Positions 1-9,175 of a stretch of DNA of 32,840 bases are shown piece by piece. Position numbers and translations under genes: made by a program. The DNA is from CAYPZL01 sp964415045 (lineage in GTDB: Bacteria; Planctomycetota; Phycisphaerae; Sedimentisphaerales; Anaerobacaceae). The notes beneath the pieces are model-generated. The model was given only the letters and a program-made list of their open reading frames with translations. It ran no database searches and was not told the origin of the DNA. The stretch spans positions 1-32,840 of the forward strand of contig CAYPZL010000046.1 of NCBI GenBank assembly GCA_964415045.1, read 5' to 3'. The number at the start of each line of letters is the position of its first letter. Position 1 is the stretch's first letter.

Positions 1-165
1 AAACAAAGACTAACACGCCGAAAACCCTCGCGCCAGAATATTTTCACAGACACGCTGCGTTCAGAGGGGGCCTGCGTTTCGTATTTGACTTCTCCAGCAG
101 GTGATGAAACTGGACCCGACAGGGGAGTCCCGCGAGAAAAAAGCACGAAACGCGACTTTTTTCTA

Positions 166-193
166 TTGACTAATTCAAATATATATTTAAAGT
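166..193 (+). promoter_or_regulatory. Probable sigma70-type promoter of the tetR gene
   Basis: A -35 hexamer TTGACT (166-171) is followed, 16 bp on, by TAAAGT (188-193), which matches the -10 consensus at 4 of 6 places. Transcription would start near 200. That rules out the ATG at 194 as the start of the TetR gene and supports the ATGs at 233 or 242. The assignment is by eye. Confidence 0.45.
174..191. promoter_or_regulatory. AT-rich palindrome, candidate TetR operator
   Basis: AAATATATATTT (177-188) is a perfect 12 bp palindrome. Two further matching bases lie on each side after one mismatch, giving an imperfect 18 bp dyad. It sits between the -35 and -10 elements of the tetR promoter, where TetR-family repressors commonly bind to control their own gene. 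AT-rich tracts form such palindromes easily, so the operator role is inference. Confidence 0.35.
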
Positions 194-241
194 ATGTGTT
201 TTAGTGTCGCCCGTTTGTCTTTGACTGGTGGAATGGGATCC

Positions 242-898
242 ATGACGAAGCGAAAAGACGGTCTCCGAACGAAGGACAGAATCCTGACCGTGGCCTGTGA
301 GGTGTTTGCTGAGAAGGGCTATCACGACGCTACGGTGGAGGAGATTTGCCGGGGCGCCGAGACGAACATTGCTGCGGTCAACTATCATTTTGGCTCAAAA
401 GACCAACTCTACGCTCAGGTGTGGCGTCAGGCGTTCGACCTGGCCCATGAGGCGTATCCGCCGGAAGGCGGGCTCGGACCGGATGCCCCGCCGGAGGAGC
501 GTCTGAGGGGCACGATCCATTCGTTCGTCGTCAAGACCGTGGATCCCGGTCGAATCGGTCACGCGGGAAAAATCCTGTTGCGGGAGATGGTTGCTCCCAC
601 AGAAGTGATCAAGAATGTCAAACACGATGCGCTGGAGCCTATGCACGAGAGGATGAACCGCTTGATGACGGAACTGCTCGGGACCAGAGCCAGCAGGGAA
701 CAGATTCTGTTGTCCGAGATGAGCGTGATACATCAGTGCGTCGCCATCGGCATCCGTTTGTTCACGGGGAAGATGCCCCCCTGCATGAAGCTGGACATGC
801 CGGTCGATGAACTTGTGGAGAGGCTGACCGACCATATCACGCGATTTTCCCTTGCCGGTATCCGGGCCGTTCGGGAGCAAATCGAGGTCGCCCGGTAA
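242..898 (+). CDS. TetR/AcrR-family transcriptional regulator (CerR-like, DUF1956 type)
   Basis: This is a 218-residue one-component repressor. An N-terminal TetR helix-turn-helix spans roughly residues 8-55, with the family signature VNYHFGSKDQLY as the recognition-helix end. The C-terminal ligand and dimerisation region (REMVAPTEVIKNV, then IHQCVAIGIRLF) resembles the DUF1956/CerR group, which often controls RND pumps. I chose the ATG at 242 because the ATG at 194 lies inside the putative promoter; 233 is an alternative. The gene lies upstream of, and in the same direction as, the efflux operon at 1321-7231, so it probably controls that operon. The ligand is unknown. Confidence 0.9.
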   Translation: MTKRKDGLRTKDRILTVACEVFAEKGYHDATVEEICRGAETNIAAVNYHFGSKDQLYAQVWRQAFDLAHEAYPPEGGLGPDAPPEERLRGTIHSFVVKTVDPGRIGHAGKILLREMVAPTEVIKNVKHDALEPMHERMNRLMTELLGTRASREQILLSEMSVIHQCVAIGIRLFTGKMPPCMKLDMPVDELVERLTDHITRFSLAGIRAVREQIEVAR

Positions 899-902
899 AG
901 CC

Positions 903-1142
903 ATGTGCGAAACGACTGTGACAATCGAGAAAGGGGCGAACCGAAGCGCCGGGGCGGTAACGCCGGCCCAATTGATCACGGGATCGATAGAATGGTCCCC
1001 GGTCAGAATGGCGGGCGCGACTTTCCTGCGAACGCCGGCCTTGCAGGTCCCGCTGGTTGTCGTCGGCGGATGGTTGTTCGGGTTTGTGGGGCTCTTGTGC
1101 GCCCTGGTGTTGACGGAAGGGCGGCGGGGGGAATCTCTGTAG
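903..1142 (+). CDS. Possible small single-pass membrane protein
   Basis: This 79-codon frame starts four bases after the tetR stop. It encodes one strongly hydrophobic segment near its C-terminus (VPLVVVGGWLFGFVGLLCAL) after a polar N-terminal half. The position between a regulator and an efflux operon is typical of small accessory membrane proteins. However, no good Shine-Dalgarno sequence precedes the ATG, I recognise no family, and an overlapping frame is also open. The 178 bp that follow, up to the outer-membrane gene, hold a TTGACA at 1224-1229 without a convincing -10. I place the frame at about one in three of being a real gene. Confidence 0.33.
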   Translation: MCETTVTIEKGANRSAGAVTPAQLITGSIEWSPVRMAGATFLRTPALQVPLVVVGGWLFGFVGLLCALVLTEGRRGESL

Positions 1143-1320
1143 TGTGGCTGCGAAATCTGTTGACCCCTTCCGTGCCACCGTTGTCTGTTGTGCCCGTGGC
1201 GCCACGGAACAGATGAATGTGACTTGACAGGCGCACGGGGACAGGTTCACTGGATACTTATTGATGTTGAATTGGGCATATATCTGTAACCGAGGAATCG
1301 AATCGAGGCACTTAGCTGGT

Positions 1321-2778
1321 ATGAATATGCGAAAGATCACCTGGATCGCGTGGCGGTGCTCGTTGGCCGGTATTCTCGTGGGGCTGGTCGGCGGCTGTTC
1401 GCGTCCCGTGCGCGAGCCGCAAGTCGCCGTCGAGATGCCTGACTCATTCTCGACTACCGGCAGCGCGCCGCTTCCGCAGCAATGGTGGCGCACGCTTGAA
1501 GACGAAGAGCTCCATGCTCTGATCGAGCAGGCGATTACGAACAGCTTCACTTTGCAGACCGCCTGGGATCGGCTGGCCCAGGCCCACGCGGTGGCGCGCC
1601 AGACGGATGCTACACTATCGCCGCAGGCGGACCTGCAGGCCGGCGCCAGCCGCATCCGCCGAGAGGACGACATGGGGACTTCTTACAGCAGCCTCTATTT
1701 CGTGGGTGTCGCGGCCGGCTACGAGGTGGATCTGTGGTCCCGGCTGGGATCGGCGCAGAAAGCCGCTTGGCTCGATGTACAAGTCAGCCGAGAGGCACTC
1801 GATGCCGCCGCTATCACGCTCTCGGCGACGATTGCCAACACTTGGTATCAGTTGGCCGAAGCCAAGGCCGTTTGTCATATTGCCCGGGAGCAAATCGAGA
1901 CGAACAAGAAGGTCCTTGATATTGTGACGGTGCGGTTTCGCAAGGGCCTGGCTTCGGCGGCCGACGTGTTGCGCCAGCGTCAATTAGTCACTTCGACCGA
2001 GGCGACCCTCATTTCCGCGCAGGAGACGGTGGCCATATTGCAGTATGCCCTCTCTGTACTCATCGGCGAGGCCCCCGAATCCCGGTGGGAAGAAAACGTC
2101 ATCGAGTTTCCGGAGCTGCCGGCGTTGCCGGATCTGGGGGTCCCGTCGGAGTTGCTCCAGCGTCGTCCGGATATTCGCCAGGCCTATCGCCGGGTCCAGG
2201 CGGCGGACCAGCGCCTGGCGGTCGCCATCGCCGATCAGTATCCTCGTCTGAGCATTTCGGCCGGGGCGGAGATGTCGTCGGTCTCCATGCGGGATTTGCT
2301 GGACGATTGGCTGGCCAATTTGGCGGCTAACGCCGTCCAGCCTCTCTTTGACGCCGGCCGGCGCAAGGCGGAGGTGCAACGTCAGAGGGCGCTCGTGCGG
2401 GAGAGCATCCACACCTGGAGCCAGGCCATCCTGGAGGCATTGCGGGAGGTCGAGACGGCGTTGTTCCAGGAACGGCAGCAAACGCAGTTGCTCGAGAATC
2501 TCGACGCTCAGCTTCGTCTGGCGCGACAGACGTACGAGCGCAACGAGCAGAGTTTTCTCAAAGGGCAGGTCGATTACATTCGTGTGCTCGAATCGCTGCA
2601 ATCGCTCCAGCGCCTGGAACTCAACGTGGTGACGGCTCAGCGCACTCTCGTCGCACGCCGGATCGATCTCTATCGAGCGATTGCCGGTCCGTGCGATTTG
2701 CCCGCGCCGGCACTGGCCCAAATCGACAGCTTGATGCAACCAACGCAAAATTCAGAGAACACGGTTCAGGCAGATTAG
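1321..2778 (+). CDS. RND efflux outer-membrane lipoprotein (NodT/OprM family)
   Basis: This 485-residue protein is the outer-membrane channel of a tripartite efflux pump. It opens with a lipoprotein signal ending in the lipobox LVGGC, so the mature N-terminal Cys (about residue 27) should be lipid-modified. The body shows the two-fold repeated OEP architecture: long helices such as AWDRLAQAHAVARQTDATLS, and conserved points LLQRRPDIRQAY and QPLFDAGRRKAEV, both hallmarks of the TolC/OprM group. In-frame starts exist at 1264 and 1327. I prefer 1321 because it leaves a normal-length signal peptide and has GAGG about 12 bases upstream. The membrane-fusion gene follows after 8 bp, and the three pump genes are clearly co-transcribed. 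Confidence 0.93.
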   Translation: MNMRKITWIAWRCSLAGILVGLVGGCSRPVREPQVAVEMPDSFSTTGSAPLPQQWWRTLEDEELHALIEQAITNSFTLQTAWDRLAQAHAVARQTDATLSPQADLQAGASRIRREDDMGTSYSSLYFVGVAAGYEVDLWSRLGSAQKAAWLDVQVSREALDAAAITLSATIANTWYQLAEAKAVCHIAREQIETNKKVLDIVTVRFRKGLASAADVLRQRQLVTSTEATLISAQETVAILQYALSVLIGEAPESRWEENVIEFPELPALPDLGVPSELLQRRPDIRQAYRRVQAADQRLAVAIADQYPRLSISAGAEMSSVSMRDLLDDWLANLAANAVQPLFDAGRRKAEVQRQRALVRESIHTWSQAILEALREVETALFQERQQTQLLENLDAQLRLARQTYERNEQSFLKGQVDYIRVLESLQSLQRLELNVVTAQRTLVARRIDLYRAIAGPCDLPAPALAQIDSLMQPTQNSENTVQAD

Positions 2779-2786
2779 GTATCAGT

Positions 2787-4070
2787 ATGACAACAGCGAA
2801 TACTCCCCAACACAGCGGCACGCAAGACCAGAGTTCGTGGCCGCGCAGGTTGTTAGGTGCGGCCGTTCGGCTCCTTCTGGTCGGTCTCATCATCGCGGCG
2901 GCAGTCGTTATCTATCGCTATCAGATGCGCACCAGCCCCCGCGCCAAACGCAAGAAACCGCCGCGGCAGGCCAAGCTCGTGCAGGTGATCCCCCTTCGCA
3001 AGGACGATTGCGTTGCCGTCATCCGGCAGAATGGAACGGTCATTCCCGCGCAGCAAGTCACGCTGCAGCCTCAGGTGGCGGGCCAGATCGTGGAGCTTTC
3101 TCCCGACGTGGTGCCTGGCTGCAGGGTCGAGGCCGGAGAGAAGCTCGTGGCCATCGACCCGCGCGACTACGAGATCGCGGTTCAGCAGGCCCAGAGCACC
3201 GTTGCCATGGCAGAGAAGGATCTGAAGCTCGAGCGAGGCAATCAGGCGGTCGCCCGACAGGAATACGAGCTGCTGGGCGAAGTCATCGTGGAAGAGGACC
3301 GGGAACTGGTTTTGCGGGAGCCGCAATTAGCTTCGGCCCAGGCGGCGCTGAAATCCGCCCAGGCGGCCCTGAAGAAATCGCAGCTCAACCTGGATCGGTG
3401 CGATATCTCTGCGCCGTTCAACGCGATTGTCCAGCGCAAACACGTTGATCTGGGAGCGACCGTGGCGACTAACTCGCAGTTGGTGACACTGATCGGGACC
3501 GACGAGGCCTGGATCGAGGTCCTGGTCCCGACGGATGAGTTGCAATGGTTGTACATCCCTCAGAGCAACGGCGATCGTGGGTCAAGCGTCACGATCCGCA
3601 GCAGCGCGTGGGGCCCGGAGCAGTCCCGCACCGGTCGCGTCGTCCGGCTCTACGGAGAACTGGAACCCCAGGGCAAAATGGCGCAACTACTCGTTACCGT
3701 GGACGATCCGTTCGGTCTCAAGGCCAAAAACCGCGGCCAACCCCAGCTTCTGATCGGGTCGTACGTCCATGCCGAGATCCACGGTCGGACGCTGACGTCC
3801 GTCTTTCCCATCGACTGGTCGCATCTTCGTGACAACGACACCGTCTGGATCATGAACGGACAGGGGGAACTGGAGATTCGAAGCGTCGAAATCGTCTTCC
3901 GCGGGGCGCAGCGCGTCTACGTCAGCGGCGGTCTGAGTGAGAACGAACAATTGGTGGTGACCGACATCGCCGCACCGGTGGCCGGCATGCCTTTGAGAGT
4001 GGCTCAGGCCGGCGAGGGACAAAACGCCGCAGGAGCCGTGCAGGTGGCTGAAAGAGGGGGACAACGTTGA
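2787..4070 (+). CDS. RND efflux membrane-fusion (periplasmic adaptor) protein
   Basis: This 427-residue HlyD/AcrA-type adaptor links the inner-membrane permease to the outer-membrane channel. It has an N-terminal membrane anchor at about residues 17-37 (LLLVGLIIAAAVVIYRY), a biotinyl-lipoyl-like half (LQPQVAGQIVELSPDV), an alpha-helical hairpin rich in Ala, Gln and Lys, the second lipoyl half (SAPFNAIVQRKHVDLGATV), and a beta-barrel and membrane-proximal C-terminal part. The ATG at 2787 was chosen because it follows the upstream stop by 8 bp; the frame is open further upstream, but that part overlaps the channel gene. The stop codon shares one base with the ATG of the permease gene, which implies translational coupling. 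Confidence 0.94.
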   Translation: MTTANTPQHSGTQDQSSWPRRLLGAAVRLLLVGLIIAAAVVIYRYQMRTSPRAKRKKPPRQAKLVQVIPLRKDDCVAVIRQNGTVIPAQQVTLQPQVAGQIVELSPDVVPGCRVEAGEKLVAIDPRDYEIAVQQAQSTVAMAEKDLKLERGNQAVARQEYELLGEVIVEEDRELVLREPQLASAQAALKSAQAALKKSQLNLDRCDISAPFNAIVQRKHVDLGATVATNSQLVTLIGTDEAWIEVLVPTDELQWLYIPQSNGDRGSSVTIRSSAWGPEQSRTGRVVRLYGELEPQGKMAQLLVTVDDPFGLKAKNRGQPQLLIGSYVHAEIHGRTLTSVFPIDWSHLRDNDTVWIMNGQGELEIRSVEIVFRGAQRVYVSGGLSENEQLVVTDIAAPVAGMPLRVAQAGEGQNAAGAVQVAERGGQR

Positions 4071-7000
4071 TGACCCGCGAGAAACAACACCGCGATCTTT
4101 CGCAAAAGGGCGGGGTCATCGGCTGGATGACCCGCAATCGCATCACCCCCAATCTGATGATGCTGGTCTGCCTGGTCGGTGGCCTTGTGGTTGCGATGCA
4201 GATCAAGCAGGAGGTGTTCCCCGAGTTCGATCTGGACAGGGTCGCGATCCAGGTCGTTTATCCCGGTTCCAGTCCGGAAGAAGTGGAGCAGGGCATTGTT
4301 CTGGCCATCGAAGAGGGTATTCGGGGGCTGGATGGGATCAAAGAGATCTCGGCGACCGCCGCCGAAGGCGTGGGCAGGGTGATGGCCGAATTAGAGGAAG
4401 GTGTCGATAATCAGCGGGTCTACCAGGATATCAAACAGGAGGTGGATCGCATCGTGACCTTCCCCCAGGATGCCGAGAGGCCGGAGGTGAGCCTGCAGAT
4501 CATTCGGCGCCAGGTATTGGATCTCCAGCTCTACGGCGATACCAGCGAGTGGGTCCTGCGTGAGCTGGCCGAGCAGGTCCGCGATCAGTTGTTGCAGGAC
4601 CCCCAGATCACACAGGTGGACCTGCGCGGCGCGCGGAAGTACGAGGTGGCCATTGAGATCGACCAGGACACGCTTCGCCAGTACAACTTGACTCTCGATG
4701 ACGTGGCTCAGCGCGTCAGCCAGACCTCGGTTGAGATTCCAGGCGGGACGGTGGAGACGCAGGCGGGCGACATCCTGCTGCGCGTGAGCGAACGTCGCGA
4801 CTGGGCCAAGGAGTTCGCGAGCATCCCCCTGATTACGACGGCCGACGGAGCCGTGCTGATGCTTGGCGACGTGGCGCAGATCAAGGACACATTCGAGGAG
4901 CGGGATCGCTACGCCACCTACAACGGCATGCCGGCCATCGGCCTGGCGGTCTACCGGGTCGGCAAGCAGACTCCCATTGGTGTCTCCGACGCCACGCGTG
5001 CGGCTATGTCTGACATCGAGAAGGACCTTCCGCCCGGAATCGACTGGACGATCAACAGCGACCGGTCCGAGATCTACCGCCAGCGCCTGGAGTTGCTGCT
5101 CAAGAACGCCTTCCTCGGGTTGCTCCTCGTGCTCGTCGTGCTGGGTCTGTTCCTGGAATTCCGGCTGGCGTTCTGGGTCACGATGGGAATTCCCATTTCC
5201 TTCCTGGGCTGTTTTCTGTTCCTGCCCCTCTTTGACGTCACGATCAACATGATTTCCATGTTCGCCTTCATCATTGCGTTGGGGATTGTGGTCGATGACG
5301 CCATTGTGGTCGGCGAGAACATCTATGAGTATCGGCGGCGCGGAATGACGCTGATGCAGGCGGCGGTCGCCGGCGCGCGGGACGTGCTGCTGCCCGTGAC
5401 GTTTAGCATCCTGACCAACATCGTTGCATTTTTGCCGTTGTGTTTTGTGCCGGGGGTGATGGGCAAGATCTGGGGAGTCATCCCGATTGTGGTCATCACA
5501 GTCTTTTCGATCTCGTGGGTCGAGGCCCTTCTGATTCTTCCCTGTCACCTGGCCCACGGTCGAGGCGAGAGGTCCGGGCCCACCGGCCTGCTGGGAGCGC
5601 TGCAGCGCTTTGTCAGCGCGGTCCTGGCGTGGGTGATCGGCCGCGTGTATACGCCGTTTCTCGATCTATGCATCCGTTTTCGACTGGTCGCGATTGCACT
5701 GGGCGTGGCAGCGCTCATTCTGATCGGTGGTTACGTGCAAAGCGGTCGCATCGGTATTATCATGATGCCTCGCGCTGAAGCAGACGTATCCGTGGTGACG
5801 GCCACCCTCCCTTATGGCTCGCCGCTTTCGAGAGCGAGGGAGGTTCGCGACCGACTGGTTACAGCAGCCCGACAGGTCACTGCGGCCAACGGCGGCGAGA
5901 AACTGTTTGAAGGGATCTTTGCACTGATTGATGAGAATGTCGTCGAGGTCACTGTTTACCTCACGGACGCGGATATTCGTCCGATCACGACCACAGAGTT
6001 GACCCGGTTGTGGCGGCAGCGGGCCGGTTCTCTCCCCGGTTTGGAAAGCCTGCGATTTGAGTCGGATCGCGGGGGACCCGGTCGCGGGGCGGCCTTGACG
6101 GTCGAACTGAGCCACCGTGATATCGACGTGCTGGATCGGGCCAGCGCCGCCCTGGCGAAGCGCCTGGCTGATTTCCCCAACGTCAAGGACATCGATGACG
6201 GTTATACGCCGGGCAAGCGCCAATTCGATTTCAGTTTGACGGAAGAGGGCCATAGTCTGGGTCTCACCCAACGAACGCTGGCCCGGAAACTTCGCAACGC
6301 GTTTTACGGCGCCGAGGCGGTTCGTCAGCAGCGCGGTCGCAACGAAGTCAAAATCAAAGTCCGTCTGCCGCGCGAGCAGCGGATTCGCCAGTACGATCTC
6401 GAGCAACTGCTGGTCCGGACGCCGCAGGGCACCGACGTACCGTTGAAGCAGATTGCCGACGTTGAGGTAGGACGGTCTTATACCGTGATCAATCGGCGCA
6501 ACGCGCGTCGGACCGTAACCGTCACGGCCAACGTCGAGCCCATCTCGCAGACGAGTCAAATGGAGGCCGTCCTCAAGAATGAGCTGCTGCCACAGCTCAC
6601 CGAGGATTTCCGTGGATTATCGTATAGTTGGCAAGGGCGCCAGCAGGACATGAAGGAAAGCACCCAGAGTTTATTCACCGGTTTACTGCTGGCGCTTTTT
6701 GCCATCTACGCCCTGTTGGCCATCCCGTTCGGCAGCTATTTCCAGCCGCTGATCGTCATGGTTGCCATTCCATTCGGCATCGTGGGGGCGGTCCTGGGCC
6801 ACATCATCATGGGCTATTCCTTGAGCTTGATGAGCATGATGGGCACCGTGGCCCTCTCCGGTGTGGTGGTAAACGATTCGCTGATACTGATCGATTATGC
6901 CAACCGACTGGCTCGACGGGCGGGTGTCCCGGCTTTCGAGGCGATTCACCAGGCCGGCGTGCGGCGCTTCCAGCCGATCATGCTGACGACGATGACGACC

Positions 7001-7231
7001 TTTGGCGGATTGTCGCCCATGATCTTTGAAACCTCGCGCCAGGCTCGCTTCATGATTCCCATGGCGATCTCTCTCGGTTTCGGCATTCTCTTCGCCACCG
7101 GGGTCACCCTCGTACTTGTGCCCTGTCTATACATGATCGCCAACGACGTGGGACAGTTCGTCCGTCGCCTCGGAGCCTCCATCTCCGTCGGCGACGAACT
7201 CCAGGAGGAGCCGGCTCCGGAGCCGGTCTGA
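4070..7231 (+). CDS. RND-family efflux permease (AcrB-like, HAE1-type)
   Basis: This 1053-residue inner-membrane pump is the usual size for AcrB homologues. The order is an N-terminal transmembrane helix (LMMLVCLVGGLVVAM), a first periplasmic porter domain, six helices beginning LLLVLVVLGLFLEF, a second porter domain, and a final helix bundle (YALLAIPFGSYFQPLIVM onward). The proton-relay Asp pair is present in GIVVDDAIVVGENIYE, matching the DD of AcrB TM4. The sequence has the short, divergent porter loops common in uncharacterised environmental pumps, so the substrate cannot be named. The start overlaps the adaptor stop by one base; a TTG at 4067 is a less likely alternative. It is the last gene of the pump operon. 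Confidence 0.96.
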   Translation: MTREKQHRDLSQKGGVIGWMTRNRITPNLMMLVCLVGGLVVAMQIKQEVFPEFDLDRVAIQVVYPGSSPEEVEQGIVLAIEEGIRGLDGIKEISATAAEGVGRVMAELEEGVDNQRVYQDIKQEVDRIVTFPQDAERPEVSLQIIRRQVLDLQLYGDTSEWVLRELAEQVRDQLLQDPQITQVDLRGARKYEVAIEIDQDTLRQYNLTLDDVAQRVSQTSVEIPGGTVETQAGDILLRVSERRDWAKEFASIPLITTADGAVLMLGDVAQIKDTFEERDRYATYNGMPAIGLAVYRVGKQTPIGVSDATRAAMSDIEKDLPPGIDWTINSDRSEIYRQRLELLLKNAFLGLLLVLVVLGLFLEFRLAFWVTMGIPISFLGCFLFLPLFDVTINMISMFAFIIALGIVVDDAIVVGENIYEYRRRGMTLMQAAVAGARDVLLPVTFSILTNIVAFLPLCFVPGVMGKIWGVIPIVVITVFSISWVEALLILPCHLAHGRGERSGPTGLLGALQRFVSAVLAWVIGRVYTPFLDLCIRFRLVAIALGVAALILIGGYVQSGRIGIIMMPRAEADVSVVTATLPYGSPLSRAREVRDRLVTAARQVTAANGGEKLFEGIFALIDENVVEVTVYLTDADIRPITTTELTRLWRQRAGSLPGLESLRFESDRGGPGRGAALTVELSHRDIDVLDRASAALAKRLADFPNVKDIDDGYTPGKRQFDFSLTEEGHSLGLTQRTLARKLRNAFYGAEAVRQQRGRNEVKIKVRLPREQRIRQYDLEQLLVRTPQGTDVPLKQIADVEVGRSYTVINRRNARRTVTVTANVEPISQTSQMEAVLKNELLPQLTEDFRGLSYSWQGRQQDMKESTQSLFTGLLLALFAIYALLAIPFGSYFQPLIVMVAIPFGIVGAVLGHIIMGYSLSLMSMMGTVALSGVVVNDSLILIDYANRLARRAGVPAFEAIHQAGVRRFQPIMLTTMTTFGGLSPMIFETSRQARFMIPMAISLGFGILFATGVTLVLVPCLYMIANDVGQFVRRLGASISVGDELQEEPAPEPV

Positions 7232-7375
7232 TTGCTGGTCTCTATGCCTGAACTGCGCGGCAGGCCGAGGGCACGCCGGGCGGGAGCTTCGCTGCTTGAA
7301 ATGCAACCGGACTCGGGCTATATTTGCAGCTACGTGCAAGGCAATCGATATCGAGAGAATATGAGGAGACGTATC

Positions 7376-8254
7376 ATGCGGCGACGTGAATTCCTGACGG
7401 CATCCTGTGCGGGTCTGGCTTCGTTGGGTGGAGCGGCTTCCGTAGTCCGCGGCCAAAGGCAACCCACCACCAGGCTTCCTGGTGAATCGGAGGCTTCCTA
7501 TCGTACCCGTCTGGCCCGCATTCGGGCGGCGCAGGCGGCGCAGGCGGCTCGGGCGCGTGCGGAATCGCGGGATTACTACGAGTTGCGGCGGTACGAGATC
7601 GAGACCGACGCGCAGAAGGCCGACTTCGATGCATTCGCCAAGGATGCGGCGATCCCGGCGCTGAACCGGAATGGAATCGATCCGGTCGGAGTGTTTTACC
7701 CCTGGGAGGATCTTAGCCCGATCTACGTCCTACTGCGCCACAAGTCTCTGGCATCGGTCGCACAACTGACACAGAGGCTGTCGGAGGACGAGGAGTTCTT
7801 GCGGAAGGGGGCGGACTTTCTCGATGCTCCTGCCGACAAGCCGGCCTACAAACGCATGGAAGTCCAGCTCATGGTCTCCTTCGAGGGTATGAAGAAGCTG
7901 GAGACCCCGATCAAGAGCCCGGGCCGGGTCCTGCAACTGCGGACGTACGAAAGCCCCAGCGTCAAGACGGGCCAGAAGAAGATCGAGATGTTCAACACCG
8001 CCGAGATCGACATCTTTCGCAAGACGGGACTGCATCCCGTCTTCTTTGGCGAGACGCTGGCCGGGGATAAGATGCCGAACCTGACGTACATGCTGGTCTT
8101 CAACGACATGAACGAGCGTAAGGCGAACTGGAAACGGTTCGGTTCCGACCCGCAGTGGCGGGCGCTGCGGGCCATTCCCGAATACGCCGACAAGAGGATT
8201 CTTTGCGGGATCACCAACCTGTATCTCAAGCCCGCCGGCTACTCGCAGATTTAG
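7376..8254 (+). CDS. Tat-exported NIPSNAP-family protein
   Basis: This 292-residue protein has a twin-arginine signal (RRREFLTASCAGLASLGGAA) followed by an Ala/Arg-rich linker. Two related alpha/beta halves of the NIPSNAP type follow: YELRRYEIETDAQKADFD... and a second starting VLQLRTYESPSVKTGQKK. NIPSNAP domains are dimeric ferredoxin-like folds of unclear function, and planctomycetes encode many exported copies. The ATG at 7376 was preferred over 7361 because AGGAG at 7364-7368 stands seven bases ahead of it. It is separated by about 145 bp from the efflux operon and is probably its own transcription unit. The biochemical role is unknown. Confidence 0.85.
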   Translation: MRRREFLTASCAGLASLGGAASVVRGQRQPTTRLPGESEASYRTRLARIRAAQAAQAARARAESRDYYELRRYEIETDAQKADFDAFAKDAAIPALNRNGIDPVGVFYPWEDLSPIYVLLRHKSLASVAQLTQRLSEDEEFLRKGADFLDAPADKPAYKRMEVQLMVSFEGMKKLETPIKSPGRVLQLRTYESPSVKTGQKKIEMFNTAEIDIFRKTGLHPVFFGETLAGDKMPNLTYMLVFNDMNERKANWKRFGSDPQWRALRAIPEYADKRILCGITNLYLKPAGYSQI

Positions 8255-8323
8255 GCCGGCGGCTCGTTTTCCGAGGCAGCGCGGAACTTGGCCGTCTTGG
8301 TGCGGTGACTCGGTGCGATGTGC

Positions 8324-8342
8324 CTTTTTCAAGCTGAAAAAG
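8324..8342. other. Perfect hairpin between the NIPSNAP gene and the gntR gene
   Basis: CTTTTTCA (8324-8331) and TGAAAAAG (8335-8342) form an 8 bp perfect stem around a 3-base loop. A second small dyad, GGACA-GGA-TGTCC (8352-8364), follows just before the gntR promoter. The first could end NIPSNAP transcription inefficiently or be a regulator site; no clear U-tract supports a terminator. Confidence 0.35.
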
Positions 8343-8375
8343 CGGGAAATGGGACAGGATGTCCTCGAAAAGCAC

Positions 8376-8404
8376 TTGCGTGCGGTTACGGAGCTTGCTA
8401 TCTT
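8376..8404 (+). promoter_or_regulatory. Probable promoter of the GntR/UTRA regulator
   Basis: TTGCGT (8376-8381), a 17 bp spacer and TATCTT (8399-8404) form a plausible sigma70-type promoter. Transcription would start about 20 bases ahead of the ATG at 8429. Only the spacing and the -10 are good, so the confidence is moderate. Confidence 0.4.
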
Positions 8405-8428
8405 AGTGCGTTAAGTTGTGGTGTAGCC

Positions 8429-9175
8429 ATGGACGCAGAGAGCAAGATCGTTCCCAAATACTACCGGATCAGTCGGCAGATTATCGAGCGGATCCGCAGC
8501 GGCGAGCTGCGGCCCGGGATGAGAGTGCCTTCCGAGAACGAGCTGATCCGCCGGCACGGCATCAGCAACACCACGGCACGCAAGGCCCTCCACGAGATCG
8601 AGGCCGAGGGCTGGTGCACCCGCGTCAAGGGCAAAGGGACGTTCGTGCGCGAGCGAAGCGTGCAGAGATCGGCCACGCGCATCCTCGCTTTTACGCGCAA
8701 CATGCGGGAGGCCGGCTATACTCCGTCGACCCGGGTGCTCGACGCCCGCCGCGTGGAGAAAGGCTACTCGGCCATCATCAACGGACGTCGCTACGCCATG
8801 ACGAGCCCGGTGTACAAAATCCACCGGCTGCGTTTCGCCGATGAGACCCCCATGATGATCGAGGTGCGGTATATTTCCTTGGAGTTCTGTCCCGGCATTG
8901 AGAGCAAGGACTTCACCGGCTCGCTGTACGAAATCTACGAGAAGAATTACGGCCTACATCTGGAGGAAATCCAGCAGATGCTCAGCACGATCATGCTGGA
9001 CGCCACGACGCAGCGTTTCTTCGATCTGAGCGAATCGGTGCCCGCCTTCCGAGTTGAGGGCGTGACCTTCTGTGGAAAGGAGATGATCCTGGAAATGGAG
9101 GATTCCATCTACCGCGGAGACAAATACCGTTTTTCTGTGTCCGCCAGGCCCGGGGCCAACGATCACGCGTGGTGA
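8429..9175 (+). CDS. GntR-family regulator with UTRA domain (HutC subfamily)
   Basis: This 248-residue protein has an N-terminal winged helix at about residues 8-75 (IRSGELRPGMRVPSENELI, then GISNTTARKALHEIEAEGW and KGKGTFV, the classic GntR signature). A UTRA ligand-binding domain of the HutC type follows (RFADETPMMIEVRYISLEFC). Such regulators usually sense a sugar phosphate or amino acid and control the adjacent catabolic genes. Here the next genes are a transaldolase remnant and a PfkB sugar kinase, so a sugar-phosphate ligand is likely. The ATG at 8429 was chosen because it lies after the promoter at 8376 and begins the DNA-binding domain normally. The stop codon lies inside the transaldolase remnant frame. 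Confidence 0.9.
   Translation: MDAESKIVPKYYRISRQIIERIRSGELRPGMRVPSENELIRRHGISNTTARKALHEIEAEGWCTRVKGKGTFVRERSVQRSATRILAFTRNMREAGYTPSTRVLDARRVEKGYSAIINGRRYAMTSPVYKIHRLRFADETPMMIEVRYISLEFCPGIESKDFTGSLYEIYEKNYGLHLEEIQQMLSTIMLDATTQRFFDLSESVPAFRVEGVTFCGKEMILEMEDSIYRGDKYRFSVSARPGANDHAW

Noticed and set aside
1224..1258. TTGACA at 1224-1229 as a separate promoter for the efflux operon
   Set aside because: The -35 is perfect, but no acceptable -10 occurs 16-18 bp downstream; GATACT is 23 bp away.
4391..5557. A 388-codon minus-strand open frame opposite the RND permease
   Set aside because: The product is rich in His, Asp and Gln with no fold signature; it is the shadow of the well-conserved permease.
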